In this document: positions 1-7,787 of the stretch, piece by piece
Layout of the letters: each line of letters starts with the position of its first letter
Numbering within the stretch: position 1 is the first letter of the stretch
Source: a virus
DNA: 28,142 nucleotides
Strand: one strand, 5' to 3'
Virus record (IMG/VR): IMGVR_UViG_3300031656_000025
Location: 1 to 28,142 of that record
Translations under genes and position numbers: made by a program
The notes under the pieces: generated by a model
The model's input: the letters and a program-made list of their open reading frames with translations, nothing else
What the model was told of the DNA's origin: nothing
The model's database searches: none

Positions 1-198
1 TGCAACTGGATTAATTGGGCTTTGTTGCATTTGACCTGGCTGTTGAGTCATCCCAGATAATGCACCAGTTTGTTGAGACGTTGCTCCTAAATTTGCTAGG
101 CCTCCAAGTGCCCCAACCACCCCGCCTATCATTTTATTAGGGCTATGAGACGCGCCTGGCATCATGTCACCATTTGGCATTGTGTGTGTTTCTTTCAT
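1..198 (-). CDS. Partial hypothetical virion protein (N-terminus only)
   Basis: This leftward frame starts at ATG 198 and runs open off the left edge, giving 66 residues. The visible part is rich in Gly, Met, Gln, Pro and Ala, with a Gly/Ala hydrophobic stretch (IGGVVGALGGLANLGA, about residues 24-39) that could be a short membrane-interacting or amphipathic helix, followed by a Gln/Met-rich segment. The start codon overlaps the stop of the upstream 148-aa gene (TAATG), which supports co-transcription and translational coupling. I do not recognise a family. Its place at the end of a run of virion genes suggests a structural or virion-internal protein, but this is inference. Confidence 0.6.
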   Translation of the reverse strand, partial: MKETHTMPNGDMMPGASHSPNKMIGGVVGALGGLANLGATSQQTGALSGMTQQPGQMQQSPINPVA

Positions 199-644
199 TA
201 TCTTTCTTTATCTTTGTTTACATTTTTAATTGAAGTTATAAGAACTTTATCTGTATACGTCTTACCCTTCATTATACTGTTTCTATGAGTGCTTGTAGGT
301 AAATCATCTTGCCCTATTATAATTCTATACATTTGCTTAATTAAATGCTTGCATTTAAACGAAACTTTATATATATTATACTTTTGAGTTGTTCTATTTC
401 TAGACCTCCAAACAACTATCCACCCTTCTTTAAGCAACCGATTCCAGCGGCGGTTATCCCAACTATAGGAATAACTACCAGCTTCGAAATCTTTTTTTGT
501 AAACATATCTATGCAATCCAGATAAATTAAAAGTTCTAAATCAGCATCATTAAGGTTGTTGTTTCTGCAAGCCCATTTACGTATTATACGATAATGTTTA
601 AACAGATTCATATCCTTAAGATCGTCTGCGTTTAGCTTTTTCAT
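198..644 (-). CDS. Conserved phage winged-helix-like protein (148 aa)
   Basis: The protein has a conserved core, roughly residues 14-120, with the pattern HYRIIRKWACRNNNLNDADL, then WDNRRWNRLLKEGWIVVWR and RNRTTQKYNIYKVS. I recognise this from other marine phages, where it is usually annotated as a MarR-like winged-helix DNA-binding protein; I cannot verify that fold here. The N-terminal helices would form the helix-turn-helix and the Trp-rich hairpin the wing. The C-terminal 30 residues are Lys/Thr/Asn-rich and look unstructured. Its ATG overlaps the GroES stop (ATGA) and its stop overlaps the next start, so it belongs to the same leftward unit. A role in late transcription control or as a small virion protein are both possible. 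Confidence 0.75.
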   Translation of the reverse strand: MKKLNADDLKDMNLFKHYRIIRKWACRNNNLNDADLELLIYLDCIDMFTKKDFEAGSYSYSWDNRRWNRLLKEGWIVVWRSRNRTTQKYNIYKVSFKCKHLIKQMYRIIIGQDDLPTSTHRNSIMKGKTYTDKVLITSIKNVNKDKER

Positions 645-901
645 AAAACAACAACTACATCCTGCGCTTTAATTACATGATACGTTTGTTTGTTTATTTC
701 TATTTTATGCCCTGCATGCCTATCAAAAAAAATTTGATCTTTTTCTTTTAACCCTTCTACTTGCTCTCCCAGTGATAACACTGTGGCTTCTGTATAACGG
801 ATATCGTCACGTTGGTTTTCTGCAAGAAGTAAACCACCTTTAGTAGTAGTTGTACCTTCTTTTTTCTTTTCTATTATTATATTTCTACCTATCGCTTTCA
901 T
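641..901 (-). CDS. groES: GroES-like co-chaperonin
   Basis: This 86-residue protein is a co-chaperonin that would cap the GroEL ring and enclose a folding chamber for phage proteins. It has the GroES layout: an N-terminal strand (KAIGRNIIIEKK), a flexible mobile loop whose hydrophobic contact GGLLL (about residues 23-27) matches GGIVL of E. coli GroES, a core strand (TEATVLSLG), and the C-terminal strands ending VIKAQDVVVVL. The loop that forms the roof of the dome in E. coli is much shorter here (EQVEGLKEK), as in some phage co-chaperonins. I chose ATG at 901 because the slightly longer frame would use TTG. The gene overlaps the end of groEL by 17 bases and is downstream of it, the reverse of the usual groES-groEL order. 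Confidence 0.9.
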   Translation of the reverse strand: MKAIGRNIIIEKKKEGTTTTKGGLLLAENQRDDIRYTEATVLSLGEQVEGLKEKDQIFFDRHAGHKIEINKQTYHVIKAQDVVVVL

Positions 902-2438
902 CAATTCTTAAATTATTGATTACACAATCAGTTGATAATATTGTAGTTGCTACTGAAGCTGCGTTCTGAAGAGCGCTTTTGGTAACTAGTAAAGGATCAA
1001 TAATACCTGCTTTAATCATACTTACCATTTTTCCTGTAACCACATTTAATCCCCGTCCTTTAGCTTTTGGTAATTCCGCTTCCGTTATACCAGCATTGTC
1101 TAATATAGTCTTAAAAGGCGCCTTAATGGCTTCTAGGAGCACTTGCTCACCTTTTGATTTACTTACTATACTTGTTGATGCATTTAATAAAGCAATTCCA
1201 CCTCCAGGCACTATACCTTCTTTAATCGCAGCTTTTGTAGCACAAATAGCGTCTTCAACTCTATCTGTTTTTTCTTTTAATTCGATATCAGAATTAGCAC
1301 CTACTTTTACAATAGCTATTCTAGCCGCAAGCATTGCTAATCTTTTTTCTAATTTAATTACTTTATGAGCCGGATTGTCTTTTAACAATTCTTTTTTTAA
1401 TTCAGCTATAATGTTTAAAACTTCTTCTGTAGGTTCATTAAATTGCAATATAGTCTCTTGGTGCGTTGTAACGCTTTTTAAACAAAAGCCTAAATGCTCA
1501 ACTTGAATTAAATCTAAATCATCACCCAAGTCTTCATTTATAATAGTAGCTCCAGTTAATAAAGCTAAATCATCAAGCATTTCTTTTTTGTTTATGCCAT
1601 AAGTAGGAGCATTAATAACATTTACTTTAATGTTTCCTTTCTTTTTATTCATAGCTAAAGCAGATAAAACACCTTGTTCTAAATCGCCGATAATCAGCAA
1701 AGGTTTGTTGTTTTTTATTACGTACTCTAGCACTGTTTGAATTTGTCTAATTGTATCAATTGGTGATTCAACTAGTAATACTAATGCATTTTCTAATTCT
1801 GCTGATTTGTTTTGCGTGTTTGTTATGAAATGAGAATTTGTAATTCCTTTATCATATTGAACACCATCTACAATCTCAACACTTGTTTTTCCGTCAGCTG
1901 ATGTTTCCATCATTACGATCCCCGTGTTATCTACGGATCTAAAAGCATCGGCTATAATTTTCCCTAGCTTTGGATCGTTGTTTGTTGATATGGTTGCTAT
2001 TTGATCAATCATATCTCCTTCAACCGGCACTGATACAGATTCTAAGTATTTAATTACTTTTTCTGTAGCTGCATTAATACCCTCTTTCAACTCTCTTGAG
2101 TTTGTTTTATCCGCAACCTTATAAGCTTCGGTTAATATTGAGTGAGCTAAGACAGTTGCAGTAGTTGTACCATCACCGGCTTCTCTCACCGTTTTTCTTG
2201 CTGCTTCCTTTAAAAGTGTAGCGCCCATGTTTTCTACGGGGTCTCGCAAGATTATTGAATCTGCCACTGTAACACCATCTTTTGTAATAATGGGGTTTCC
2301 AGTATGATCTTCTAACATCACACATTTACCGCTAGCCCCAAGTGTGGAGCTAACAGCTTTTGTGAGTTTTTCTATTCCTTTAAATACATTAACTCTGGCT
2401 TCTTCGCCGAAGTTAAGGTTTTTGACAATTGCGTCCAT
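885..2438 (-). CDS. groL: GroEL-like chaperonin (517 aa)
   Basis: This is a near full-length group I chaperonin subunit. The equatorial ATP site is intact: ITKDGVTVAD (the Asp equivalent to E. coli D52), GDGTTTATVLA (D87 equivalent), VEDA (D398 equivalent) and VPGGGIALLNA. The apical domain is present, with KPLLIIGD and YGINKKEMLDDLALLTG. It should therefore form an ATPase folding ring. The C-terminus ends in NNLRIDESDR and lacks the Gly-Gly-Met tail of host-type GroEL that projects into the cavity. The leader before the ATG has no Shine-Dalgarno sequence. The gene is next to groES within virion genes, suggesting that the phage pair folds capsid or tail proteins late in infection, a known role of phage chaperonins. 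Confidence 0.95.
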   Translation of the reverse strand: MDAIVKNLNFGEEARVNVFKGIEKLTKAVSSTLGASGKCVMLEDHTGNPIITKDGVTVADSIILRDPVENMGATLLKEAARKTVREAGDGTTTATVLAHSILTEAYKVADKTNSRELKEGINAATEKVIKYLESVSVPVEGDMIDQIATISTNNDPKLGKIIADAFRSVDNTGIVMMETSADGKTSVEIVDGVQYDKGITNSHFITNTQNKSAELENALVLLVESPIDTIRQIQTVLEYVIKNNKPLLIIGDLEQGVLSALAMNKKKGNIKVNVINAPTYGINKKEMLDDLALLTGATIINEDLGDDLDLIQVEHLGFCLKSVTTHQETILQFNEPTEEVLNIIAELKKELLKDNPAHKVIKLEKRLAMLAARIAIVKVGANSDIELKEKTDRVEDAICATKAAIKEGIVPGGGIALLNASTSIVSKSKGEQVLLEAIKAPFKTILDNAGITEAELPKAKGRGLNVVTGKMVSMIKAGIIDPLLVTKSALQNAASVATTILSTDCVINNLRIDESDR

Positions 2439-2468
2439 ATTTGATTTGATTTAATTAAAGTGATTTGG

Positions 2469-2786
2469 TTATTTAAAGGTTTTTACTACTTTTGGTCCGT
2501 TTAGAAATTCAACTTTCTTTGAGTAGTGTTCCACGGAACTATCTATTGCTTGTTCAGCACCTTCAATAGTTTCGCGTCTGGTTACGTCAATCCATTTTTC
2601 GCAGCATGTGTCTTTTTCTGGATCACATTCACAATTTGGATCTTTGTATTCGGTTTGATAAAAACCGTTTGGTAATTGTACAATACGCCAATTTGATTTA
2701 TCAGCTACGTGCTTCCAAAGGTTTAAGGTTTCTTGTGTTAATTGTGGTTGACTAGACCACGAATTAGTCTGGTAAAAAAGTGTCAT
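2469..2786 (-). CDS. Conserved phage hypothetical protein (105 aa)
   Basis: I recognise the general pattern of a small protein common in marine phages: a segment WRIVQLPNGFYQTEY, a Cys-rich insert (CECDPEKDTCCEKW, about residues 53-66), then DVTRRETIEGAEQAIDSSVEHY and a KKVEFLNGPKVVKTFK tail. The four closely spaced Cys could bind a metal or form disulfides, which would be unusual for a cytoplasmic protein. No biochemical function is known to me. It lies in the leftward virion unit directly upstream of groEL. The start ATG follows an A-rich leader without a Shine-Dalgarno sequence. Confidence 0.75.
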   Translation of the reverse strand: MTLFYQTNSWSSQPQLTQETLNLWKHVADKSNWRIVQLPNGFYQTEYKDPNCECDPEKDTCCEKWIDVTRRETIEGAEQAIDSSVEHYSKKVEFLNGPKVVKTFK

Positions 2787-2863
2787 GGTTTTGGTTTAAG
2801 TTTGACATTGGTTTTATGCTTTATAGCATATTCCTATTATTACCTGTTTTACCTAATATTTAC
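2787..2863 (-). promoter_or_regulatory. Intergenic spacer with small hairpin and short repeats
   Basis: This 77-base gap upstream of the 105-aa gene contains a perfect 5-bp hairpin at 2816-2829 (ATGCT TTAT AGCAT) and three copies of TTACCT (starts 2840, 2849, 2860; AGGTAA on the coding strand). It is longer than neighbouring gaps and could be an RNA processing site or an internal promoter. I see no clear terminator T-tract. Confidence 0.3.
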
Positions 2864-3223
2864 CTACCCTGCCGGTGGTGGTGTAGGGTTTTGCCATGTA
2901 AAATACAAGTCTTCATTTACCGGTGCAATTTCGATAGCTATAGTTGCTGCTATGCCAGCTTGCATCGCAGGTACATCTAACGATCCTTCCAACCATCCAA
3001 TAACTACAGCTTCAAAAGCTTCAGTATTTTCGTAAGGTACAAAAGGCTCGCCTGCTACATACGTATAACTTTGTGTTCCAATTTGTGTTGATGAATAAGT
3101 TTTGCCTCCAGACTCTTCAGAACCTGTGTATCTGTAATGCACGGTGTATATTACATTGTCTTCACCTTCTGCCTCAATGTGAGCGTTCATTTGTGGGATG
3201 TCCCATTTGTAAGTAATTGCCAT
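2864..3223 (-). CDS. Conserved phage virion-associated protein (119 aa)
   Basis: The protein begins MAITYKWDIPQMNAHIEAEG and continues with EDNVIYTVHYRYTGSEE, SYTYVAGEPFVPYEN and FEAVVIGWLEGSLDV. I recognise this arrangement as a widespread small phage protein family of unknown function that usually sits beside tail-fibre genes. It is predicted mainly beta-strand in the N-terminal 70 residues, then helical, and it ends with a Pro-rich tail (PTPPPAG). Its location between a small fibre-like protein and the chaperonin genes suggests a virion component or assembly helper. The leader holds three tandem 7-base repeats and no Shine-Dalgarno sequence. Confidence 0.75.
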   Translation of the reverse strand: MAITYKWDIPQMNAHIEAEGEDNVIYTVHYRYTGSEESGGKTYSSTQIGTQSYTYVAGEPFVPYENTEAFEAVVIGWLEGSLDVPAMQAGIAATIAIEIAPVNEDLYFTWQNPTPPPAG

Positions 3224-3244
3224 TGTTTATTGTTTATTGTTTAT
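3224..3244 (-). repeat. Tandem 7-bp leader repeat (TGTTTAT x3)
   Basis: Three perfect copies of TGTTTAT (ATAAACA on the coding strand) lie directly before the ATG of the 119-aa gene, making an A-rich leader that replaces a Shine-Dalgarno site. A-rich leaders favour translation in Bacteroidota, so this may raise expression; it may also be simple slippage. Confidence 0.5.
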
Positions 3245-3249
3245 TTATT

Positions 3250-3687
3250 TTAAGGATTACATGCCGTTGTACCGGATGTTAATACCCCGCTTGAATTTGT
3301 AGTATATGTTCCGGATGCGCTAATTCCTGTTGTAATATAATAAGGACGGTTTCCGCTCCCCAAAGTTGTTGTGCATGAAGAATCCGTGTAAACGGTATCC
3401 CCTACGCTAGGAGCGTTGCCTGACCCATTGTGATAATAAGTGGCATTTTGTTGAGCAGCAGTGCCATCACACCCATTTCTAAAACTGAAAGAACTTGTTA
3501 AAAAAGCAACGCAAGTTATTGCTCCATAATTTCTAAAGTTTAATAATTGATTTTTACTTCCTTCATAAGAAGAATCAAATTTTGAGGCTACAGCGTCTGC
3601 AAAGCAATCTACTAAATCATCAGTTGTTGGATTTACTTCATTTACAACATTTTGAAGCGTAAATGTAGTTGTATCTGGAACTGCCAT
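3250..3687 (-). CDS. Small tail-fibre/adhesin-like virion protein (145 aa)
   Basis: The N-terminal half (MAVPDTTTFTLQNVVNEVNP ... DDLVDCFADA ... LLNFRNYG, residues 1-54) matches a pattern I associate with virion proteins of Bacteroidota phages. The C-terminal half is Ser/Thr/Gly/Asn-rich with GDTVYTDSSCTTTLGSGNRP and a YYITT ... YTTNSSG motif, resembling a small beta-rich appendage domain. It contains several Cys (CVAF, NGCDGT, SSCTT, TTACNP) that could form disulfides outside the cell. Its ATG overlaps the stop of the large S74 fibre (TAATG), so the two are translated from one message. It may attach to the fibre tip or help receptor binding; that is inference. Confidence 0.7.
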   Translation of the reverse strand: MAVPDTTTFTLQNVVNEVNPTTDDLVDCFADAVASKFDSSYEGSKNQLLNFRNYGAITCVAFLTSSFSFRNGCDGTAAQQNATYYHNGSGNAPSVGDTVYTDSSCTTTLGSGNRPYYITTGISASGTYTTNSSGVLTSGTTACNP

Positions 3688-6600
3688 TATAAGCCAGCTT
3701 TTTCAAGCCTTGCTTCTAGCTCAGCAATTTTTGATATAAGTAAATCTATATATGCTACAGACTTTAATCCGTCTTTATCTGTTCTTACAAACTCAGGATT
3801 TGTTTTTTCTAACTCTTGCGCTATAACTCCTGATCTTTTTACACCAGGCTCAGATATTAATTCAAAGTTTTTCCAATTAACATCTATGTGTTTAGCGTCT
3901 ATCTTTTTTATATTATCTTTTAATGTTTTATCAGAAGACAGTATAAAGTTTGTAGCGGTAGCTGATCCAGCCATAACTATACTACCACCAGGATTAATAG
4001 TCATTGCAGGGCTAGAAGTATTGTCAGTATAAAACTTAAATGAAGTTGTATCATCTTCTGTTGCTATACTTTCTATTCTACCTTGAACTCCTCCGCCACC
4101 AGCTCCGTTTTCAAATGATATTATAGCCGCTACCGAATCTCCATCCGATACACTGGTATTCAACCTCAAAGTTACCGGTTGATCATTATTATTAAATATT
4201 TCAAGTTGAGTAGCTGGACTTGTCGTCCCAATACCAACGTTGCCGCCATTGAATTGAAAATTTCCTGAACTAGCTGACAGGTTAAAACTATATCCACTTG
4301 AATCCCAATATTGCTGATGTTTTACGGTTCCATTAGCTTTATTTATTAATGCCCCCGATAAATCAGTTCTTGATGAATTTACAGATAGACTAAACGTGTT
4401 TGCTGATATACTTGTTGGTGCTGTATCTCCAATACCAACGTTGCCGCCTTGTGAAATAGTGAACCTATTTGTCATTGTGGCTGTTGCTCCAGCGCTACCA
4501 CTTGGTGCATTTAAAAAGTTAAATTTACCATCTCGCATATCCACTAAACCACTTTCGTTAGTTCTTATGTATCTATATACGCTACCGTCATTATAAACGT
4601 TTTGAGCTATAAATAAAGCGGAGCCAGTACTACTTGTTATGTTACTAAAAAATCCATTATCTGCTCCAAGTTTTAAAACTGCATAACCACTCCAAGAATT
4701 TTCAAAAGTAGTAGCTCCAATCCCAACCTGTCCATTTGCTTTAATAGTTAATTTAGTACTACCGCTAGTTAAAAAATAATGGTCTGACACTGCACTATAC
4801 GTTAATGAGGCAGATCCTTTTATACCATAATCACCACCATTAAATTTTAAATAACCACCTGTAATATCTAATTTTTCATCAGGAGTAGTCGTTCCGATAC
4901 CAACGTTACCGTTAGCAATAATACGCATTTTTTCTGAACCTCCTGTATCAAATCGTAATATAGGAGCATTTAAACTTAAATAACCATAATTCCCACCGCC
5001 TTTTATTTCATAATCAGTGTTAGCAGTTCCAAAAAATAATTGTCCTTTATTACTTGCTTCTGCTATATACAAATCACCAGTTAAAGGAAAACCTGAACCA
5101 GCTGAAAGTGGTAAATAAGGACCACCTGGCAAACCTCCGCCAGTATTATCTGCTGTAATATTACCTGAAGCATCTGTTTTAAGATAACCTGCGCTGTAAG
5201 CGTTAAGTTTAACAGCTCCAGCGTTGTTAATAACCATCCTGGTAGTAGGTCCTGATGCTCCAACTGGAGTAGTTCCAATTTCTATTCTTCCTGGCATATC
5301 TCCTGCTGCAGGAGTTCCATCTACATCAACTTGAATATTTGCCATCCTTCTATAATCAGAACCATCATAACCATACCAACCCATTGCACCAACTGTTTCT
5401 TGTGCTTGTACTATTGTTGGCGATGCTCCTGTTCCATTTGATTTTCCTAATCCAAAAAAGGAGTAATTACCTACGGTGCTACTATGTGTAAAAACTTGAG
5501 CAGCTGCAAAAGTATCATTTTCAACATTTAAATCTCCTGTTCCATAATTATTATTAAAAGATGGTGTTGTTGTCCCTATACAAACATCACCAGTTCCAAG
5601 AATAGTCATTCTATCACTTCCTGATGTTCGAAATTTCATATCGTTAGTGCTTCTAAAAATACGCATATTACCATCAACAAACTGGATTTCATTGTTAACA
5701 AGTACTGTTCCTTGAACTTCTAGTTTAACTCCAGGGGTGGTCGTTCCAATACCAACGTTGCCTGTGCCAAGTATTATCATTTTAGTAGAAATAGTTCCTA
5801 CACCTGTTTGGAATTGAAGTTGTCCCATATAAGGGCTAGCTTCTGTTTCACAAACTATAGCTCCTCTATTAAATAAATCACTAGCGCCACCACCGTCGCT
5901 AAATAATATTCTTGTTTTATTAGCTACAGCGCCATTATTATTATCTAATCTTAACTCACCGCCAACACCTCCATTTAACGACTTGTATATATGTAGTTTT
6001 GATTGAGGACTTGTTGTCCCGATTCCTACGTTGCCTGAAGATTGTACATTAAAAAAGTTACCTGCAGTTCCACCAAAAGATGTTACATTAACAAGGTTTG
6101 CTGTTTGCCCATTTTTTGAAAGGATTGACAAAGGTATATGTGATGCGGCTGAAGGATTAATTTCTAAAACTCCAGTTCCACTAAACCCGTAGCCGCTATT
6201 AATTTGAAATCCGTTATCACTAATTGCTCCACCGCCTCCTGATATTACAAGTTTAGCTCCAGGACTAGTCGTCCCGATACCCATTCTTCCAGAAGTGTCA
6301 ATACGAGCTTTTTCACCACCATTAATTTGAAAAGCTATAGGCACATTTGATCCTGCTCCAAAACGAGCTAACCCTCCGTTTGCGAAAAATAAAGCTTCTG
6401 TTGTGCCATCTGAGGATGAAATTATCGGCGTTGCATCCAATACTGATAGTTTTCTACCAGGACTAGTCGTTCCGATACCAAAATTACCTTCATTTGCATT
6501 AACATAAGAATTACCTGAATCAGGAAATCTCCAATCAACACCTGAATTTTGAATACCTCTATTAAATTGTATTCTGTTGTCAGCTTCGATAAAACTCATT

Positions 6601-7745
6601 TCACCCCAACCATTGTTGGCAGCGTTATACATTCTGTAAGCTTTTCCTGCTGAAACAGAAACATTACCTACAACAAATAATTTAGTGCCAGGGTTAGTCG
6701 TCCCAATACCAACGTTACCGGTGTTTATAATACGCATCCATTCAGTTGAACTTTGCTTAAATATAATAGGTGCGCTTGAACTGTTTACTGTAAAAGTTAA
6801 AGCCGCTCCAGTACTAAAATCAATACTCGCATTACCATTTGAACCGCCTGTTGTTCTTAATCTTATAAACTTAGAATCGTTTAAATACAAATCACCACTT
6901 AAAGGTTTTGTTGATCCAGCTGTTAATGGTAAGAAAGGACCACCAGCACCACCACCACTTGACACTGTTATATTACCTGAAGCGTCAGTTACTAAAGTAC
7001 CTGCGCCGTAAGTATTAAATCTTATATTACTATCATCAGCAATTGTCATAGCAACATTGCTATTGCTTGATCCACTTGCTCTAACCCCAAGTCTTAATCC
7101 AAATCCATAATCACTACTTGTTGCGTTTGCTTTAGAAGCTTTTATATACGGTCCTTGACCAAGAATTGAACCACCTGTATCATATATACCAGAAAACATT
7201 ATACTTCCACCAGCGTCAGCAGCGTATGAAGCATTAATATCAGTTACCTTTAGATTAACATTGTTGTTAGCTGGAACGCCTGTCAAACTGTGCGCTATTT
7301 CTAATTTAGCATCAGGATTAGTTTTATTAATACCAACGTTGCCCGCGGAAGTAATACGCATTCTTTCACTGTCAACAGTAAAAAATTTCATATTACTACC
7401 TAAAGATACCGCTATAATATCTAGATCGTCTCTATCAGATGAGTTTAATTGTATTTTTGCTCTATTTGTTCCGCTGTCAGTTAAATATAAATTATCTTCT
7501 ACAGAAACGTCTCCTCCAAAAGTTCCTGTTGTAGCCACAATTAAGTTAGAATAACTTCTTAGTAATCCTAAAGTTTCTAATCCATCACCTACTCTAATAG
7601 CAGAATTTGCTGCTACTCTAGTTAATGCTATTCCATTTATATCTATACCGGTATCGGTTGTTGTAATAAAATTAGTTGCAGTTGCACTACTAGCTACAGT
7701 TAGGCTGCCTTTTACATCTTGATCCGCATAATATATTATAGCCAT
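3687..7745 (-). CDS. Large tail fibre with S74 intramolecular chaperone domain
   Basis: This 1352-residue protein is a long, beta-rich appendage. Its centre carries eleven repeats of the form (M)RI-x-GNVGIGTTxPxxKL, typical of trimeric fibres that end in an S74 domain. Two larger units are duplicated, each containing TDASGNIT, a Gly-rich linker and GGPxLPL(T/S)AGS followed by (L/P)(S/T)GDLY. The last 83 residues (from about 1270) form a peptidase S74 intramolecular chaperone: SDKTLKDNIKKI with the Ser-Lys pair, RSGVIAQELEKTNPEFV, a YIDLL segment and a terminal coiled coil (LLISKIAELEARLEKAGL). In this family the chaperone drives trimer folding and then cuts itself off. The protein is probably a receptor-binding fibre. 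The leader has no Shine-Dalgarno sequence. Confidence 0.92.
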   Translation of the reverse strand: MAIIYYADQDVKGSLTVASSATATNFITTTDTGIDINGIALTRVAANSAIRVGDGLETLGLLRSYSNLIVATTGTFGGDVSVEDNLYLTDSGTNRAKIQLNSSDRDDLDIIAVSLGSNMKFFTVDSERMRITSAGNVGINKTNPDAKLEIAHSLTGVPANNNVNLKVTDINASYAADAGGSIMFSGIYDTGGSILGQGPYIKASKANATSSDYGFGLRLGVRASGSSNSNVAMTIADDSNIRFNTYGAGTLVTDASGNITVSSGGGAGGPFLPLTAGSTKPLSGDLYLNDSKFIRLRTTGGSNGNASIDFSTGAALTFTVNSSSAPIIFKQSSTEWMRIINTGNVGIGTTNPGTKLFVVGNVSVSAGKAYRMYNAANNGWGEMSFIEADNRIQFNRGIQNSGVDWRFPDSGNSYVNANEGNFGIGTTSPGRKLSVLDATPIISSSDGTTEALFFANGGLARFGAGSNVPIAFQINGGEKARIDTSGRMGIGTTSPGAKLVISGGGGAISDNGFQINSGYGFSGTGVLEINPSAASHIPLSILSKNGQTANLVNVTSFGGTAGNFFNVQSSGNVGIGTTSPQSKLHIYKSLNGGVGGELRLDNNNGAVANKTRILFSDGGGASDLFNRGAIVCETEASPYMGQLQFQTGVGTISTKMIILGTGNVGIGTTTPGVKLEVQGTVLVNNEIQFVDGNMRIFRSTNDMKFRTSGSDRMTILGTGDVCIGTTTPSFNNNYGTGDLNVENDTFAAAQVFTHSSTVGNYSFFGLGKSNGTGASPTIVQAQETVGAMGWYGYDGSDYRRMANIQVDVDGTPAAGDMPGRIEIGTTPVGASGPTTRMVINNAGAVKLNAYSAGYLKTDASGNITADNTGGGLPGGPYLPLSAGSGFPLTGDLYIAEASNKGQLFFGTANTDYEIKGGGNYGYLSLNAPILRFDTGGSEKMRIIANGNVGIGTTTPDEKLDITGGYLKFNGGDYGIKGSASLTYSAVSDHYFLTSGSTKLTIKANGQVGIGATTFENSWSGYAVLKLGADNGFFSNITSSTGSALFIAQNVYNDGSVYRYIRTNESGLVDMRDGKFNFLNAPSGSAGATATMTNRFTISQGGNVGIGDTAPTSISANTFSLSVNSSRTDLSGALINKANGTVKHQQYWDSSGYSFNLSASSGNFQFNGGNVGIGTTSPATQLEIFNNNDQPVTLRLNTSVSDGDSVAAIISFENGAGGGGVQGRIESIATEDDTTSFKFYTDNTSSPAMTINPGGSIVMAGSATATNFILSSDKTLKDNIKKIDAKHIDVNWKNFELISEPGVKRSGVIAQELEKTNPEFVRTDKDGLKSVAYIDLLISKIAELEARLEKAGL
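4210..7350 (-). repeat. Coding repeats of the tail fibre (11 copies)
   Basis: Within the fibre gene, a DNA unit reading on the + strand like GTCGTCCCGATACCAACGTT recurs, for example near 4225, 4430, 4890, 5745, 6015, 6270, 6465, 6700 and 7330. It encodes the NVGIGTTxP protein repeat. Some copies are nearly identical in DNA, which would allow unequal recombination that changes fibre length. Spacing is irregular (roughly 200-450 bases), so this is a set of dispersed coding repeats, not a tandem array. Confidence 0.8.
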
Positions 7746-7787
7746 GTCTGTTTAGTTTATTAGTTGATTAAATTTAATTGAATTTTA

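Noticed and set aside
979-1368. Plus-strand open frame opposite groEL
   Set aside because: It is antisense to a well-supported chaperonin gene and its composition mirrors that coding strand.
4210-7350. CRISPR array or tandem repeats
   Set aside because: The repeats are in frame inside a tail-fibre gene, with irregular spacing and coding constraint.
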